DNA of 64,000 nucleotides from QHXQ01 sp045807745. GTDB taxonomy: Bacteria; Acidobacteriota; Blastocatellia; Pyrinomonadales; Pyrinomonadaceae. The translations under genes and the position numbers were made by a program. Of this stretch, positions 9,228-17,671 are shown one piece after another. The DNA lies in NCBI GenBank assembly GCA_045807745.1, contig JBJMGT010000030.1, forward strand, positions 145,002-209,001. The letters are read 5' to 3'. The notes below the pieces were generated by a model, which saw only the letters and a program-made list of their open reading frames with translations, was not told the DNA's origin and did not search any database. The stretch's first letter is position 1, and every line of letters starts with the position of its first letter.

Positions 9228-10499
9228 TTCTTTCTCTTCCAGTTCAAAAATGTCGCGCCACGCTTGCATGTTCTCGGCGACGCCTGTCTCATGTGAGCGG
9301 CGCATGCGGCTGATGACCGGATGCGCGATCTTGTTGACGATGGCCAACAACAGCGCCTCAATCGCGCCCTCTTGCTCAGGCGTGAGCGCGCCGAGTTTTG
9401 GGCGTTGGCGTTGATACTCGGCGCGGGCGATGGCTTGCAGTTTCTGGCGAAGCGCGCCGACCGTCGGCCCAATGTCCATGGCGCGCAGGGCCTGTTGGAA
9501 TTGCATCACCTCGGATTCGACGATCAACTCGGCGCGCTCCGCCTCGCGCTCGCGCTCACGTATGTTCGAGGCGATGACTGCTTCGAGGTCGTCCACGTCG
9601 AAGACGAATAGATTGCTGATCGCGCCCACGTCCGGGTCGACGTTGCGCGGCACGCTGATGTCGATGAAGAAGGCCGGCTTGTTGCGCCGTGCATCGAGGG
9701 CTGCGCGCGCCATCTGCGGCGTGATGACGTAGCCGTCGGCGGCGGTCGAACAGATGACTATGTCGGCCTCCGCGAGATGCGTGGTCAATGCCTCAAAGTC
9801 CACGGCTTCGCCGCCGAATTGCGCGGCCAGTTGCGCGCCGGTCTCATGCGTGCGATTGGCGACGAGGATGCGCTGCGCGCCGGCCGAGACGAGATGCTGC
9901 GCGGCCAGTTCCGCCATCTCGCCCGCGCCGACGAGGAGCACGGTCGAGCCTTTGAGCGAGCCGAAAATCTTGCGCCCCAACTCGACCGCCGTGTAGCTGA
10001 TCGAAACGGCCGAGTCGGCTATGCCCGTCTCCGCGCGCACGCGTTTGGCGACGTGCAGCGTGTGGTGCATCAAACGATGCATGACCCGCCCGGCCGTGCC
10101 CGCTGCAACTGCCAACGTATAAGCGCGCCGCACTTGACCCAAGACCTGCGGCTCGCCCACGACCATCGAGTCAAGCGAAGAGGCAACGCGGAAAACGTGG
10201 CGCACAGCTTCGTCGTCTGCGTGTGTGTAGAGATGCGAATGGAAAAAGTCGGGCGGCACATTGCGCACGTCGCTTAAGAAATTGCTGATGCGCAAGGCCC
10301 CTGCGGCGCTGTCGATGCTGCCCGTCTCCGCCAACACCTCGACGCGGTTGCACGTCGAAACGATCAGCCCCTCTTGAATCACCTCGCCGTCCACCAGCGC
10401 GCGCAGAGATTCGGTGCACGCGTCGTCTGAAAATGCCAGCCGCTCGCGCACCTCCACGGGCGCAGATTTATGGTTGAGACCGACGAGTACGATGGACAT
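9213..10499 (-). CDS. hemA: Glutamyl-tRNA reductase
   Basis: A 428-residue protein reducing glutamyl-tRNA to glutamate-1-semialdehyde, the first committed step of C5-pathway tetrapyrrole synthesis. VGLNHKSAPVEVRERLAF and VSTCNRVE (catalytic Cys50) are diagnostic. A Rossmann segment (LLVGAGEMAELAAQHL) binds NADPH, and a C-terminal dimerisation helix bundle follows. It is preceded by a ccsA/hemX-like gene and followed by hemC and hemD. The last residues and stop codon fall inside a heptamer repeat, so the extreme C-terminus is repeat-encoded. No Shine-Dalgarno sequence precedes the ATG. Confidence 0.97.
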   Translation of the reverse strand: MSIVLVGLNHKSAPVEVRERLAFSDDACTESLRALVDGEVIQEGLIVSTCNRVEVLAETGSIDSAAGALRISNFLSDVRNVPPDFFHSHLYTHADDEAVRHVFRVASSLDSMVVGEPQVLGQVRRAYTLAVAAGTAGRVMHRLMHHTLHVAKRVRAETGIADSAVSISYTAVELGRKIFGSLKGSTVLLVGAGEMAELAAQHLVSAGAQRILVANRTHETGAQLAAQFGGEAVDFEALTTHLAEADIVICSTAADGYVITPQMARAALDARRNKPAFFIDISVPRNVDPDVGAISNLFVFDVDDLEAVIASNIREREREAERAELIVESEVMQFQQALRAMDIGPTVGALRQKLQAIARAEYQRQRPKLGALTPEQEGAIEALLLAIVNKIAHPVISRMRRSHETGVAENMQAWRDIFELEEKEEDRG

Positions 10500-10506
10500 A
10501 GAACAG

Positions 10507-10578
10507 TATTGAGTTTTGAGTTTTGAGCTTTCAGTCGGCAGCCGGAAAGCTGAAAACTGAAAACCGAAAACTGAAAAC
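10507..10578. repeat. Heptamer-repeat hairpin between ccsA-like gene and hemA
   Basis: On the minus strand the unit AGTTTTC is repeated with single changes four times, followed by a GC turn and the inverted units (CTCAAAA type). The element fills nearly the whole gap from the stop codon of the ccsA-like gene to about 8 nt before the hemA ATG. Confidence 0.72.
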
Positions 10579-11393
10579 TAACCAAAGACGTGATAGCCGC
10601 CGAGCCAGCGTGTGCCTAAGAAAGTGAAGATGACGAGGGCGAAGCCGGCGACGCCGACCCATGCGGCTTTGCGCCCGCGCCATTGCGCGCGATAGTGAAT
10701 CATCGTGAGGTACAAGACCCAAGTGAGCAGAGCAAAGACCTCTTTGGGATCGTTGTGCCACATCCGACCGGAACGCGCCGAAGACCAGACGATGCCGGTC
10801 AGGATGCCGAGCGACAGGAACGTGAACCCGACGCCCGCGGCCGTCGCGCCGATGTCGTCCACGGTCGAGAGCGACGGCAGTCGATGAAAGAACGCGCTGA
10901 AGGTCTTCAGTCTCAATTCGCGCTCTTGCCATAGATACATCACACTTGCGGCGAAGACGACGAAGAAGGCTGCGTAGGCGCAGACGAGCAGCGTCGTGTG
11001 CACGGGGAAGAGCCAGCCGGCCGAACCCGCAAGGACGGAGTTGGCGGCGATGCCATTGTCGGCATGCACGAGTGTGGCAACGAGCACGAGCAGCGTGACA
11101 ATGGGCAACGTCAGTGCGCCGAGCGCGCGCGGGCGATAGCGATAGAAGGCCAGCCCGTAGGCGATCACGAGCGTCCACGCGAGAAACGAGAACGTCTCGC
11201 GCAGGCCGAAGAGCGGATAGTGCCCGTCCCGCACCCAGTCGAGCGCGAGCGCGGCGGTGTGCAGCACAAAGCCCGCGCCGAGCGACCAGAGCGCCGTGCG
11301 CTCGGCCGAGCGGCGCTTGTTGACGAACGCGAGCAGCGCATGGATCGCTGCGACCGCGTAGGTTATCAGCGTGACGAGTAAAAGGGACTTCAT
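10578..11393 (-). CDS. CcsA/HemX-like cytochrome c assembly membrane protein
   Basis: A 271-residue integral membrane protein with about eight hydrophobic segments. The signature HNDPKEVFALLTWVLYL, with nearby Trp and His residues, matches the heme-handling WWD-type region of the CcsA/CcmC/HemX family. Members located upstream of hemA are usually called HemX and may control glutamyl-tRNA reductase level; CcsA itself exports heme for cytochrome c maturation. The sequence does not decide between these. It is the first gene of the minus-strand heme run. It is divergent from the HD-domain gene, with about 165 nt between the two starts. Confidence 0.88.
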   Translation of the reverse strand: MKSLLLVTLITYAVAAIHALLAFVNKRRSAERTALWSLGAGFVLHTAALALDWVRDGHYPLFGLRETFSFLAWTLVIAYGLAFYRYRPRALGALTLPIVTLLVLVATLVHADNGIAANSVLAGSAGWLFPVHTTLLVCAYAAFFVVFAASVMYLWQERELRLKTFSAFFHRLPSLSTVDDIGATAAGVGFTFLSLGILTGIVWSSARSGRMWHNDPKEVFALLTWVLYLTMIHYRAQWRGRKAAWVGVAGFALVIFTFLGTRWLGGYHVFG

Positions 11394-11559
11394 CGGCGGT
11401 TAGTCTGATCGAGCAAAGGTGACACGCTTCATTGTAAAGGATGGTCAGAGGGGCAGCAAGCGGGTCGCTTCTAGTGGGCGCATGTTGAAAGCGAGCGGGT
11501 AGACGTGCGAAACTGCACCTAGTGGCCAGACAATTCAACAGGTGCGCGAGGTAAATCAG

Positions 11560-12159
11560 ATGCCCACACGTGCAGATGCGTGGGAACTGTTGTGCGAATA
11601 CACGAAAGGCGAGAGCCTGCGCAAGCACGCGCTTGCGGTTGAGACGGCGATGCGGGCGGCGGCGGCGCGTTACGGCGGCGCAGAGGCGGACGTGGACGAG
11701 TGGGGCCTCACGGGGATGCTGCACGACTTCGATTACGAGATGTTCCCGACCGCCGAAGAGCATCCGTACAAGGGCGCGACGATCATGTGCGGACGCGGCT
11801 ATCCAGACCACATCATCCGCGCCATCATGGGGCATGCAACCTATACAGGTGTGCCGCGCGACACGCCAATGGCCAAGGCGCTGTTTGCGACCGACGAGTT
11901 GTGCGGCTTCCTCGTCGCGTGCGCGCTCGTGCGGCCGTCGAAGAGTTTGGACGATATGGAAGTCTCGTCGGTTAAGAAGAAGCTGAAAGACAAAGCGTTC
12001 GCGCGCACGGTTAACCGCGACGACATCTATCAGAGCGTCGAAGAGTTAGGCGTCAATCTTGACGAGCACATAAGCTTTGTGATCGATGCGCTGCGGCCTG
12101 TGCAGGAACAGATTGGATTGAATCGTCTGGCCGAAACAGATCAGCCATCCAAATTGTAG
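11560..12159 (+). CDS. HD-domain (HDIG-type) metal-dependent hydrolase
   Basis: A 199-residue protein carrying the HD phosphohydrolase core: LRKHALAVE (first His), GLTGMLHDFDYE (the His-Asp pair) and IIRAIMGHATYTG (later His). Related proteins hydrolyse nucleotides or phosphoesters; the substrate here is unknown. The ATG at 11560 has GAGG 8 nt upstream and is preferred to the earlier in-frame start at 11542. The 3' end overlaps the next, convergent gene by 19 bp. Confidence 0.85.
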   Translation: MPTRADAWELLCEYTKGESLRKHALAVETAMRAAAARYGGAEADVDEWGLTGMLHDFDYEMFPTAEEHPYKGATIMCGRGYPDHIIRAIMGHATYTGVPRDTPMAKALFATDELCGFLVACALVRPSKSLDDMEVSSVKKKLKDKAFARTVNRDDIYQSVEELGVNLDEHISFVIDALRPVQEQIGLNRLAETDQPSKL

Positions 12160-12461
12160 GAGGGCAACAGTCTAAATAGCAGCGGCAACGCAAGGTACAT
12201 AAGCAGATGAGATATGAGCAAGCTGAGTATGATAGTCAATATGGCTTGCAGTTTACGCCGCCGCGCGGTGTGGCGATAAACGAATATGCCTGAGCCTAAG
12301 CTGGTCAACAATGGTAATAGTTCGAACAAAGCAATCTGAGAGGCAACCGAGTAAAGCTTAATAACATTGAAGTGCACTATCAAATCAAGAAAAAGATAGC
12401 TACCGCCTGCGCCAACTAGGGCAGCGACGAGCGAGGCGGCGATGAGCAGCTTCCAGCGCAA
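12141..12461 (-). CDS. Small hypothetical membrane protein
   Basis: A 106-residue protein of unknown function. It has an N-terminal hydrophobic segment (about 4-26), a second around 37-62 and a third around 72-97, joined by a short basic loop (YRHTARRRKLQ). Its base composition is lower in G+C than the neighbours. It overlaps the tail of the HD-domain gene, which could reflect independent acquisition or simple compaction. No family is recognised. Confidence 0.6.
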   Translation of the reverse strand: MRWKLLIAASLVAALVGAGGSYLFLDLIVHFNVIKLYSVASQIALFELLPLLTSLGSGIFVYRHTARRRKLQAILTIILSLLISHLLMYLALPLLFRLLPSYNLDG

Positions 12462-12568
12462 TAGGCTTTCGCGTCCTTTATGGAATTGCTTTGGTTAGGC
12501 CGTTGACGAGGATGCACGAACTAACACGGCGGAGCAAGCGCCGCAAAGCATAGGAGAAAGCAGGGTCG

Positions 12569-12640
12569 GGTGACAAGGGACGAGTGACAAGTTGTAAGCT
12601 TTATTCCGCTCGTCACTTGCCACTTGTCACTCGTCACTAA
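12569..12640. repeat. Heptamer-repeat hairpin upstream of proline dehydrogenase
   Basis: GTGACAA / GGACGAG / TGACAAG heptamers on the left are matched by inverted CGTCACT / TGCCACT / TGTCACT / CGTCACT units on the right, with an A/T-rich turn. The right arm ends about 6 nt before the ATG at 12646. The rest of the gap from 12462 shows no recognisable feature. Confidence 0.75.
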
Positions 12641-12645
12641 CATAA

Positions 12646-13566
12646 ATGGTAGCCAGAAGCGCACTGTTATTCCTGTCGCGGCAGGAAGGGTTGAAGGATT
12701 TCGCGACGCGCTTTCGCCCGTTCAAGAAGCTGACGACGCGTTTTGTCGCGGGCGAGAACATCGAGGAAGCGGTCGCCGCCATCCGCGCGATCAACGCGAC
12801 GGGCGCGACCGCCTCGTTCGATCACTTGAACGAAGGCGTGAAGGATGTGGCTTCGACCGAGGGCGAAGTGCGCGAATACAAACGCGTGCTGGCGCGCATC
12901 GACGAGACGGGGATTAAGTCGAACGTCTCGATCAAGCTCACGCAGTTCGGTCTCGACATCGAGCCGGAATTGACTTATCGCAATGCGCGGGCCGTGGTTG
13001 AAGAGGCAGCGCGGCGCGGTAACTTCGTGCGCGTGGACATGGAAGGCTCGAACGTGACGCAGGTGACGTTCGATATCTTCAAGCGACTGCGCGCCGAGTT
13101 TGAGCTAAATACCGTCGGCATCGTCGTGCAGGCGTATCTGCGGCGCACCGAAGCAGACGTGCATGACTTGTTGAAAATTCCCGCGCGCATACGCCTCTGC
13201 AAAGGCGCGTACAACGAGTCGCCTGAAGTCGCGTTCCCCGACAAAGCGGACACGGACGCGAACTACGTGCGGCTGATGCGTGTCCTGCTAGCGAGCGGCA
13301 CTTATCACGGCATCGCCACGCACGATCCCAAGATGATCGACGCGACGGTTGAGTTCGTCCAGCGCGAAGGCATCCCGAAATCCGCGTTCGAGTTTCAGAT
13401 GCTCTACGGCGTGCGCCGCGACCTGCAAGTGCAACTCGCGCGCGACGGCTATGGCATGCGCGTCTACGTGCCTTACGGCAAGACTTGGTATCCGTACTTT
13501 ATGCGGCGGCTGGCGGAGCGCCCTGCTAACGTCTGGTTCGTCATGAAGAATTTGTTGAAGGGCTGA
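12646..13566 (+). CDS. Proline dehydrogenase (FAD-dependent, monofunctional)
   Basis: A 306-residue TIM-barrel flavoenzyme oxidising proline to pyrroline-5-carboxylate. Diagnostic stretches are NVSIKLTQFGLDI, VRVDMEGSNVT, RIRLCKGAYNES, GIATHDPKMI, EFQMLYGVRRDLQ and RVYVPYGKTWYPYFMRRLAERPAN. The length matches stand-alone PRODH, not the long bifunctional PutA. No P5C dehydrogenase gene is adjacent. The start codon lacks a Shine-Dalgarno sequence and lies directly downstream of a heptamer hairpin. Confidence 0.95.
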   Translation: MVARSALLFLSRQEGLKDFATRFRPFKKLTTRFVAGENIEEAVAAIRAINATGATASFDHLNEGVKDVASTEGEVREYKRVLARIDETGIKSNVSIKLTQFGLDIEPELTYRNARAVVEEAARRGNFVRVDMEGSNVTQVTFDIFKRLRAEFELNTVGIVVQAYLRRTEADVHDLLKIPARIRLCKGAYNESPEVAFPDKADTDANYVRLMRVLLASGTYHGIATHDPKMIDATVEFVQREGIPKSAFEFQMLYGVRRDLQVQLARDGYGMRVYVPYGKTWYPYFMRRLAERPANVWFVMKNLLKG

Positions 13567-13585
13567 GGCCGGGAGGCCACCTGCG

Positions 13586-14086
13586 ATGTTCTGCCCGCAC
13601 TGCGGTGCCGACCAACAGAAATCGGAAGCCTACTGCACGCGTTGCGGCATGTGGTTGATCGATCCCGGTGCGGTCATGCGCCACGGGCGGCGCATTCCAC
13701 ATACAGCGAAATCGCCGGAACAAAAGTTGCGCGCCGTGATCGTCTTCAACGTCATCGATACGCTGCTCGCGCTCTTCACCTTCTTCGCTTTGCTATTGCG
13801 ATTGCGGCCGGACACGCATTGGACGGTCATCGTGGCATTCGCCACCTGTCTGGTCATTGCCGTCCATCAGGCGGTCAGCTTCAAGTTCAATCTTGACTTG
13901 CGCAGTCGCATGAAACGCGGGCGCGAGGGCGCACAAGGCGACGCGGCCCAACTACACTCAGCACCAACTACAGAACGCGCGCTCGGCGCGGGCGCAGCGC
14001 CGACCTTCAACGCCCCGTTCAGCGTGGCGGAACAGACAACGGAACTGCTTGAGCGCGTGCCGCGCGAGCGCGGAGAGCGACGATGA
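13586..14086 (+). CDS. Zinc-ribbon membrane protein
   Basis: A 166-residue protein of unknown role. The N-terminus is a four-cysteine zinc ribbon (MFCPHCGADQQ then YCTRCG; Cys3, Cys6, Cys17, Cys20). Two adjacent membrane segments follow (about 48-70 and 80-100), then a hydrophilic, Ala/Glu-rich tail. The stop codon overlaps the NfeD start by 4 bp (ATGA), so translation of the two is probably coupled. Confidence 0.8.
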   Translation: MFCPHCGADQQKSEAYCTRCGMWLIDPGAVMRHGRRIPHTAKSPEQKLRAVIVFNVIDTLLALFTFFALLLRLRPDTHWTVIVAFATCLVIAVHQAVSFKFNLDLRSRMKRGREGAQGDAAQLHSAPTTERALGAGAAPTFNAPFSVAEQTTELLERVPRERGERR

Positions 14087-14592
14087 TCGAGGAATACATC
14101 TGGGTCATCTGGATCGTGCTGGCGGTCATATTGATCGTGGCCGAAATCTTTACCCCCGGCTTTGTCCTACTGTGGTTCGGGATCGGCGCGTTGGCTTCGG
14201 CTCTGGTCAGTTTGGCGGGCTTTGGCTATCCGTTGCAGTTTCTCGTTTTCTTCATCGTCTCGATGGCGCTGACCGTCGCCTCGCGCACCATCTTCACGAA
14301 ATACTTTGTGCGCAAGGAACTCGAAGGCGGTTTTAAGACAGGGATGGATGCGCTGCCGGGCAAGCAAGGCACGGTCGTCACATCGAGTCGCGGCGCGTTG
14401 CAAGAGGGCGCGGTCAAAGTTTATGGCTCGACGTGGACCGCGTACCCGGCCGAGGGCGAGGCGGAACTCGAAGCGGGCGACCGCGTCGTCGTCGAGAGCG
14501 TGCGCGGCGCATCGATCTACGTCCGGCGCGTCTCGGCGGCCGCACCCGACTGGCGCGGCACGGCGCTGCCAGAGGGCAAGGAAGAATCTTGA
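14083..14592 (+). CDS. NfeD-family membrane protein
   Basis: A 169-residue short-form NfeD protein. Two to three N-terminal membrane helices (IWVIWIVLAVILIVAEIF and the following segments) precede a C-terminal OB-fold domain with GKQGTVVT and the VESVRGASIYV end typical of the family. Short NfeD proteins usually act with SPFH/stomatin partners in membrane microdomains. Here the only SPFH gene in the window is 45 kb away. It is translationally coupled to the zinc-ribbon gene. Confidence 0.9.
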   Translation: MIEEYIWVIWIVLAVILIVAEIFTPGFVLLWFGIGALASALVSLAGFGYPLQFLVFFIVSMALTVASRTIFTKYFVRKELEGGFKTGMDALPGKQGTVVTSSRGALQEGAVKVYGSTWTAYPAEGEAELEAGDRVVVESVRGASIYVRRVSAAAPDWRGTALPEGKEES

Positions 14593-14636
14593 TCTTGGCA
14601 GCATGAAGTCAGTACCACCTGCGGTAGCGACATATT

Positions 14637-14690
14637 AGATTTCGGATTTCGGAATGCGGATTAAAGAAGTCGTCTTACAATCCGCAATCG
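14637..14690. repeat. Partial heptamer repeat after nfeD
   Basis: Three GATTTCG / GAATGCG type heptamers are followed by a short inverted AATCCGC arm. It looks like a shorter member of the heptamer-hairpin family, here placed at a gene 3' end rather than upstream of a start. Confidence 0.45.
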
Positions 14691-14724
14691 CAAAGGGCAC
14701 GAAGATCGATCTTCGTGCCCTTTG
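14691..14724. terminator. Bidirectional terminator-like perfect palindrome
   Basis: 14691-14724 is a perfect 34-bp palindrome (17-bp arms around GATC). It lies between the convergent nfeD and mosaic-protein genes and ends in short A and T runs, so it could stop transcription from both sides. Confidence 0.65.
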
Positions 14725-14745
14725 TGATTTGGTGGTGAACGACGT

Positions 14746-17619
14746 TTACGGTGGGCCGAAGCGTGCGCGGTATTCGATGGAATCGACAAAGCCGCGCACC
14801 ATCGTGCGGAAGTCGTTCGGGTTGGCGTTCAAGTAGTTCAGCCATGCGTTAAAGCCCGCCGCCTCAGGATCGCGCCTGAGGTAGCCGAAATACTCCGCCA
14901 GCACGAACGTGCGGTTGTAGGCCGCCTGCACAAACTGTGCGGTGTCCACGATCTCACGTAAGACCTGTGCCCGCGTCTTCGTGCCCGCGTCCAGATCGGC
15001 GACCAGTTGGTTGCGGTTCGGGAAGCTGACGCCAGTGTTGGCGATCAGCCGATCCACATAAGCCGCGTTCGAGAGCGTGTCGAAGTTCGCGCGGAACTCG
15101 TCGCGCTGGACGAAATCGTCAGGGAAGCGCGCGCGATTGGCGAGCACTTCCGCGTTGGTCGCGCCGCCCAACGCCGACATATCACGGGCGAACTCGCGAT
15201 AGGTCGGCAGCCGATTGAACGCCGCCAGATAGAAGCGCATGGCGAACGTGCCGCGCAACTGGAACTCCGGCGAGCCGAAGAAGGCCGACGAGACTTGCAC
15301 GCGGTCGCAGCCCGGCGTGTTGAACAGGTCGGCGCAGTTGGAGAGCACGTTGAACCAGGCGTTGAAGCCCGCCGCCTCCGGCTCGCGATTCAGAAAGTCT
15401 AGATACTGCTGGCGGACGAAGAACGCTATGTCGTCAATCGGATTCGCTGGCGGGTTGGTCACGGTGATGCCGCGCACTCCCGACGAGCCGCCGATATTGC
15501 CGACGAGCGTGGCCGCGCCAGTCGTCAGGTTGATCGTGTAGAGCTGCGACGTGCCGCCGACCGTCAGCGCAGCGAAGGCGACGCCGCCCGGATTGGCGAT
15601 GTCGAACCCGACCACGTCCGAAGTGTCCACGCCGAGCGCGCCGACGGTGAACAGTTGCCCGGAGTTGGGCGAGACGGGCGAGCCGTTTACTGATCCCTGC
15701 CGGACGAGCGTGTCGCGGACTGAGTCTATGCCGTAGAGCGTGACGGTCGTCGCCCCGGCGAAGTTGTTGGTGTAGGCCACGCCGACGACGTTCGGATTCT
15801 GCCCGACTGCCGGGTCGCCCGTGGCGTAGGCGAGCGCGGTGTCAACCGTAACTGCGCCGTTGTCAACGTTGACGCGCAGGTTCTGATCGGCATCCGAGAC
15901 GACGCGCAGACGGTCGGGAATTGGGTTGAAGTCCACGCCGAAAGACGTCCCCGAAAGCCCCGTGGCGAGCGTCGAAACGAGCGTCGCCGCGCCGGTCACA
16001 GGATTGAGCCGATAGATGCGGCTGGCGCTAGTGAGGGCGTAGAGTTGGCGCGAGGCCGGGCGCGTGTCCACGCCCAAAGAGCCGGGGCGCGTGTCGAGGC
16101 CGAGTATGGTCTCGCCGGATTGGAGACCAGTGATGGCGACGTTCAGATCGAGCGTGCCCGGCGTGGCGCTGCTGAAGCGCACAAGGTTACCCGCCGCCGT
16201 CACGCCGAAGATGGTTGCGGCGAGCGATGGCACACCGCTGTCGTTGTCAACAATCGTCACGGTCGCACTGTTGGGCGTGCCGAGGACGGTGTTGAGCGGG
16301 CCGCTCAGCGTAACGGTAAACATCTCGTCCCCTTCGACCCGGAAATCATCGATGACGGGGATGTTGACGGTCTTGCTCGTCTCGCCGACGCCGAACGTAA
16401 CCTGACGGAATATGGGAATGAAGTCTGTACGATCAGAAGCCGTCCCGCTGACGGTACTGATGGTCACGAAGGCCACGCCCGTGCCGCCCGTCCGTGTCAC
16501 GGTGATGTCCACGCCGCGCTGCCCTTCGCCGACGGTGTAAGTCGCAGCGCTCAGTTGGACTGTGCCCAGCGTCGCGGCGGAAGGTATCGGCTGGATGGCC
16601 GGATCGATGTCGCTCGCCGGGTTGTTCGTCAGCCGCACAACGCTGCTGCCGTCCGCGTTAGCGCCGTAAATCTCAAGGTTCACGGTGTCGTTGCGGTTGC
16701 TGACGAAGGCGAGGCGCGCGCCGTCGGACGAGCGCGTCGGGTCGAGATCGAAAGCCGCGTTGTTGGTGACGCGGGTCTGGTTCGCGCCCGTCCCGCTCAT
16801 TGTGTAAATCTCGTCGTTGCTGTCGCGGTCAGTCTGGAAGGTGATGAAACCGGGCGGCCACGTCGGCGCGAGATCGTTGAAAGCGTTGTTGGTCAGACGC
16901 GTCTGGCTCGTACCGTCCGCGTTCATCCGGTAAATCTCAAATTTGTCGCCGTCGCGATTGCTGGCAAAGGCGATCAGTGTTCCAGTGCCGGCGATGTACG
17001 CCGGGTTGATGTCGTCGCCCGTGTTGTTCGTCAGATTGGTCTGCCCCGAGCCGTCCGGGTTCATCGCGTAGATCTCGTCGTTGCCGTCGCGGTGACTAAC
17101 GAAAGCGATCTTCGGCGTGGTGGTGGACGGCGACCAGGCCGGCTCGAAATCTTCGGCCGTGTTGTTCGTGAGGCGCGTCGTGCCGCTGCCATCGGCGTTG
17201 ACGACGTAAATCTCTTTGTTGCCGTCGCGATTGCTGACGAAGGCGAGGCGTGTGCCGTCGGGCGACCACGCCGGGTGCGTGTCTTCGGCCGCATTGTTGG
17301 TGACGCGCACCAGCCCGCCGCCGTCCGGGTTCATCACATAGATTTCAAAGTTGCCGTCACGGTCGCTGGCAAAAGCGATCTTGCCCTGCGGTTCAGGCAC
17401 AGGCGCAGCGGTCGTCTGGTCTCCGCCTTGCGACCCGGCCGTCTGTGTGCGCGTCGGGCCAGACCTTTTACTGTCAGGTAAATCTTGCTGCTGTGCGGTC
17501 GTCGGCGACTTCATCGGTTTGTTCTGCGACAGACCGGGCGGCAAAGGCACGCCCGCGAGCAGCGCCAATCCGAGCGCCAGCACTACAAAATGGGTTGCGC
17601 TTCTCCTCTTCCTACTCAT
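14746..17619 (-). CDS. Secreted mosaic protein: PD40 repeats, Calx-beta, DUF4394, DUF4214
   Basis: A 957-residue exported protein. The ATG at 17619 has an AGGAG 9 nt upstream and opens a signal peptide. Residues about 80-340 hold six WD40/TolB-like units of the form SNRDGNKEIYVVNADG. A Calx-beta domain follows (GEGQRGVDITVTRTGG to VNIPVIDD). Next comes a DUF4394-like propeller (LVRFSSATPGTL, GLDTRP, RLNPVTGAATLV). The C-terminus has a DUF4214-like helical region with two copies of the YLDFLNREPEAAGFNAWF type motif (second copy YFGYLRRDPEAAGFNAWL). Such mosaics are common in Acidobacteriota; the role is unknown, probably cell surface. Catalytic residues are not apparent. Confidence 0.9.
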   Translation of the reverse strand: MSRKRRSATHFVVLALGLALLAGVPLPPGLSQNKPMKSPTTAQQQDLPDSKRSGPTRTQTAGSQGGDQTTAAPVPEPQGKIAFASDRDGNFEIYVMNPDGGGLVRVTNNAAEDTHPAWSPDGTRLAFVSNRDGNKEIYVVNADGSGTTRLTNNTAEDFEPAWSPSTTTPKIAFVSHRDGNDEIYAMNPDGSGQTNLTNNTGDDINPAYIAGTGTLIAFASNRDGDKFEIYRMNADGTSQTRLTNNAFNDLAPTWPPGFITFQTDRDSNDEIYTMSGTGANQTRVTNNAAFDLDPTRSSDGARLAFVSNRNDTVNLEIYGANADGSSVVRLTNNPASDIDPAIQPIPSAATLGTVQLSAATYTVGEGQRGVDITVTRTGGTGVAFVTISTVSGTASDRTDFIPIFRQVTFGVGETSKTVNIPVIDDFRVEGDEMFTVTLSGPLNTVLGTPNSATVTIVDNDSGVPSLAATIFGVTAAGNLVRFSSATPGTLDLNVAITGLQSGETILGLDTRPGSLGVDTRPASRQLYALTSASRIYRLNPVTGAATLVSTLATGLSGTSFGVDFNPIPDRLRVVSDADQNLRVNVDNGAVTVDTALAYATGDPAVGQNPNVVGVAYTNNFAGATTVTLYGIDSVRDTLVRQGSVNGSPVSPNSGQLFTVGALGVDTSDVVGFDIANPGGVAFAALTVGGTSQLYTINLTTGAATLVGNIGGSSGVRGITVTNPPANPIDDIAFFVRQQYLDFLNREPEAAGFNAWFNVLSNCADLFNTPGCDRVQVSSAFFGSPEFQLRGTFAMRFYLAAFNRLPTYREFARDMSALGGATNAEVLANRARFPDDFVQRDEFRANFDTLSNAAYVDRLIANTGVSFPNRNQLVADLDAGTKTRAQVLREIVDTAQFVQAAYNRTFVLAEYFGYLRRDPEAAGFNAWLNYLNANPNDFRTMVRGFVDSIEYRARFGPP

Positions 17620-17671
17620 GGCCTTCGCTCCTCTCAGTGTGTGGGTCAACGCACAACGACTGGCGCGCCGA

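Noticed and set aside
10531..11835. Long minus-strand frame overlapping the ccsA-like gene
   Set aside because: Its translation is Arg/His-rich with no domain. The overlapping frame encodes a well-defined membrane protein with the HNDPKE motif.
16045..17481. Long plus-strand open frame opposite the mosaic protein
   Set aside because: It is the antisense shadow of the PD40/Calx-beta gene: its product is Arg/Val/Ala-rich without any domain, and the minus strand is clearly the coding one.
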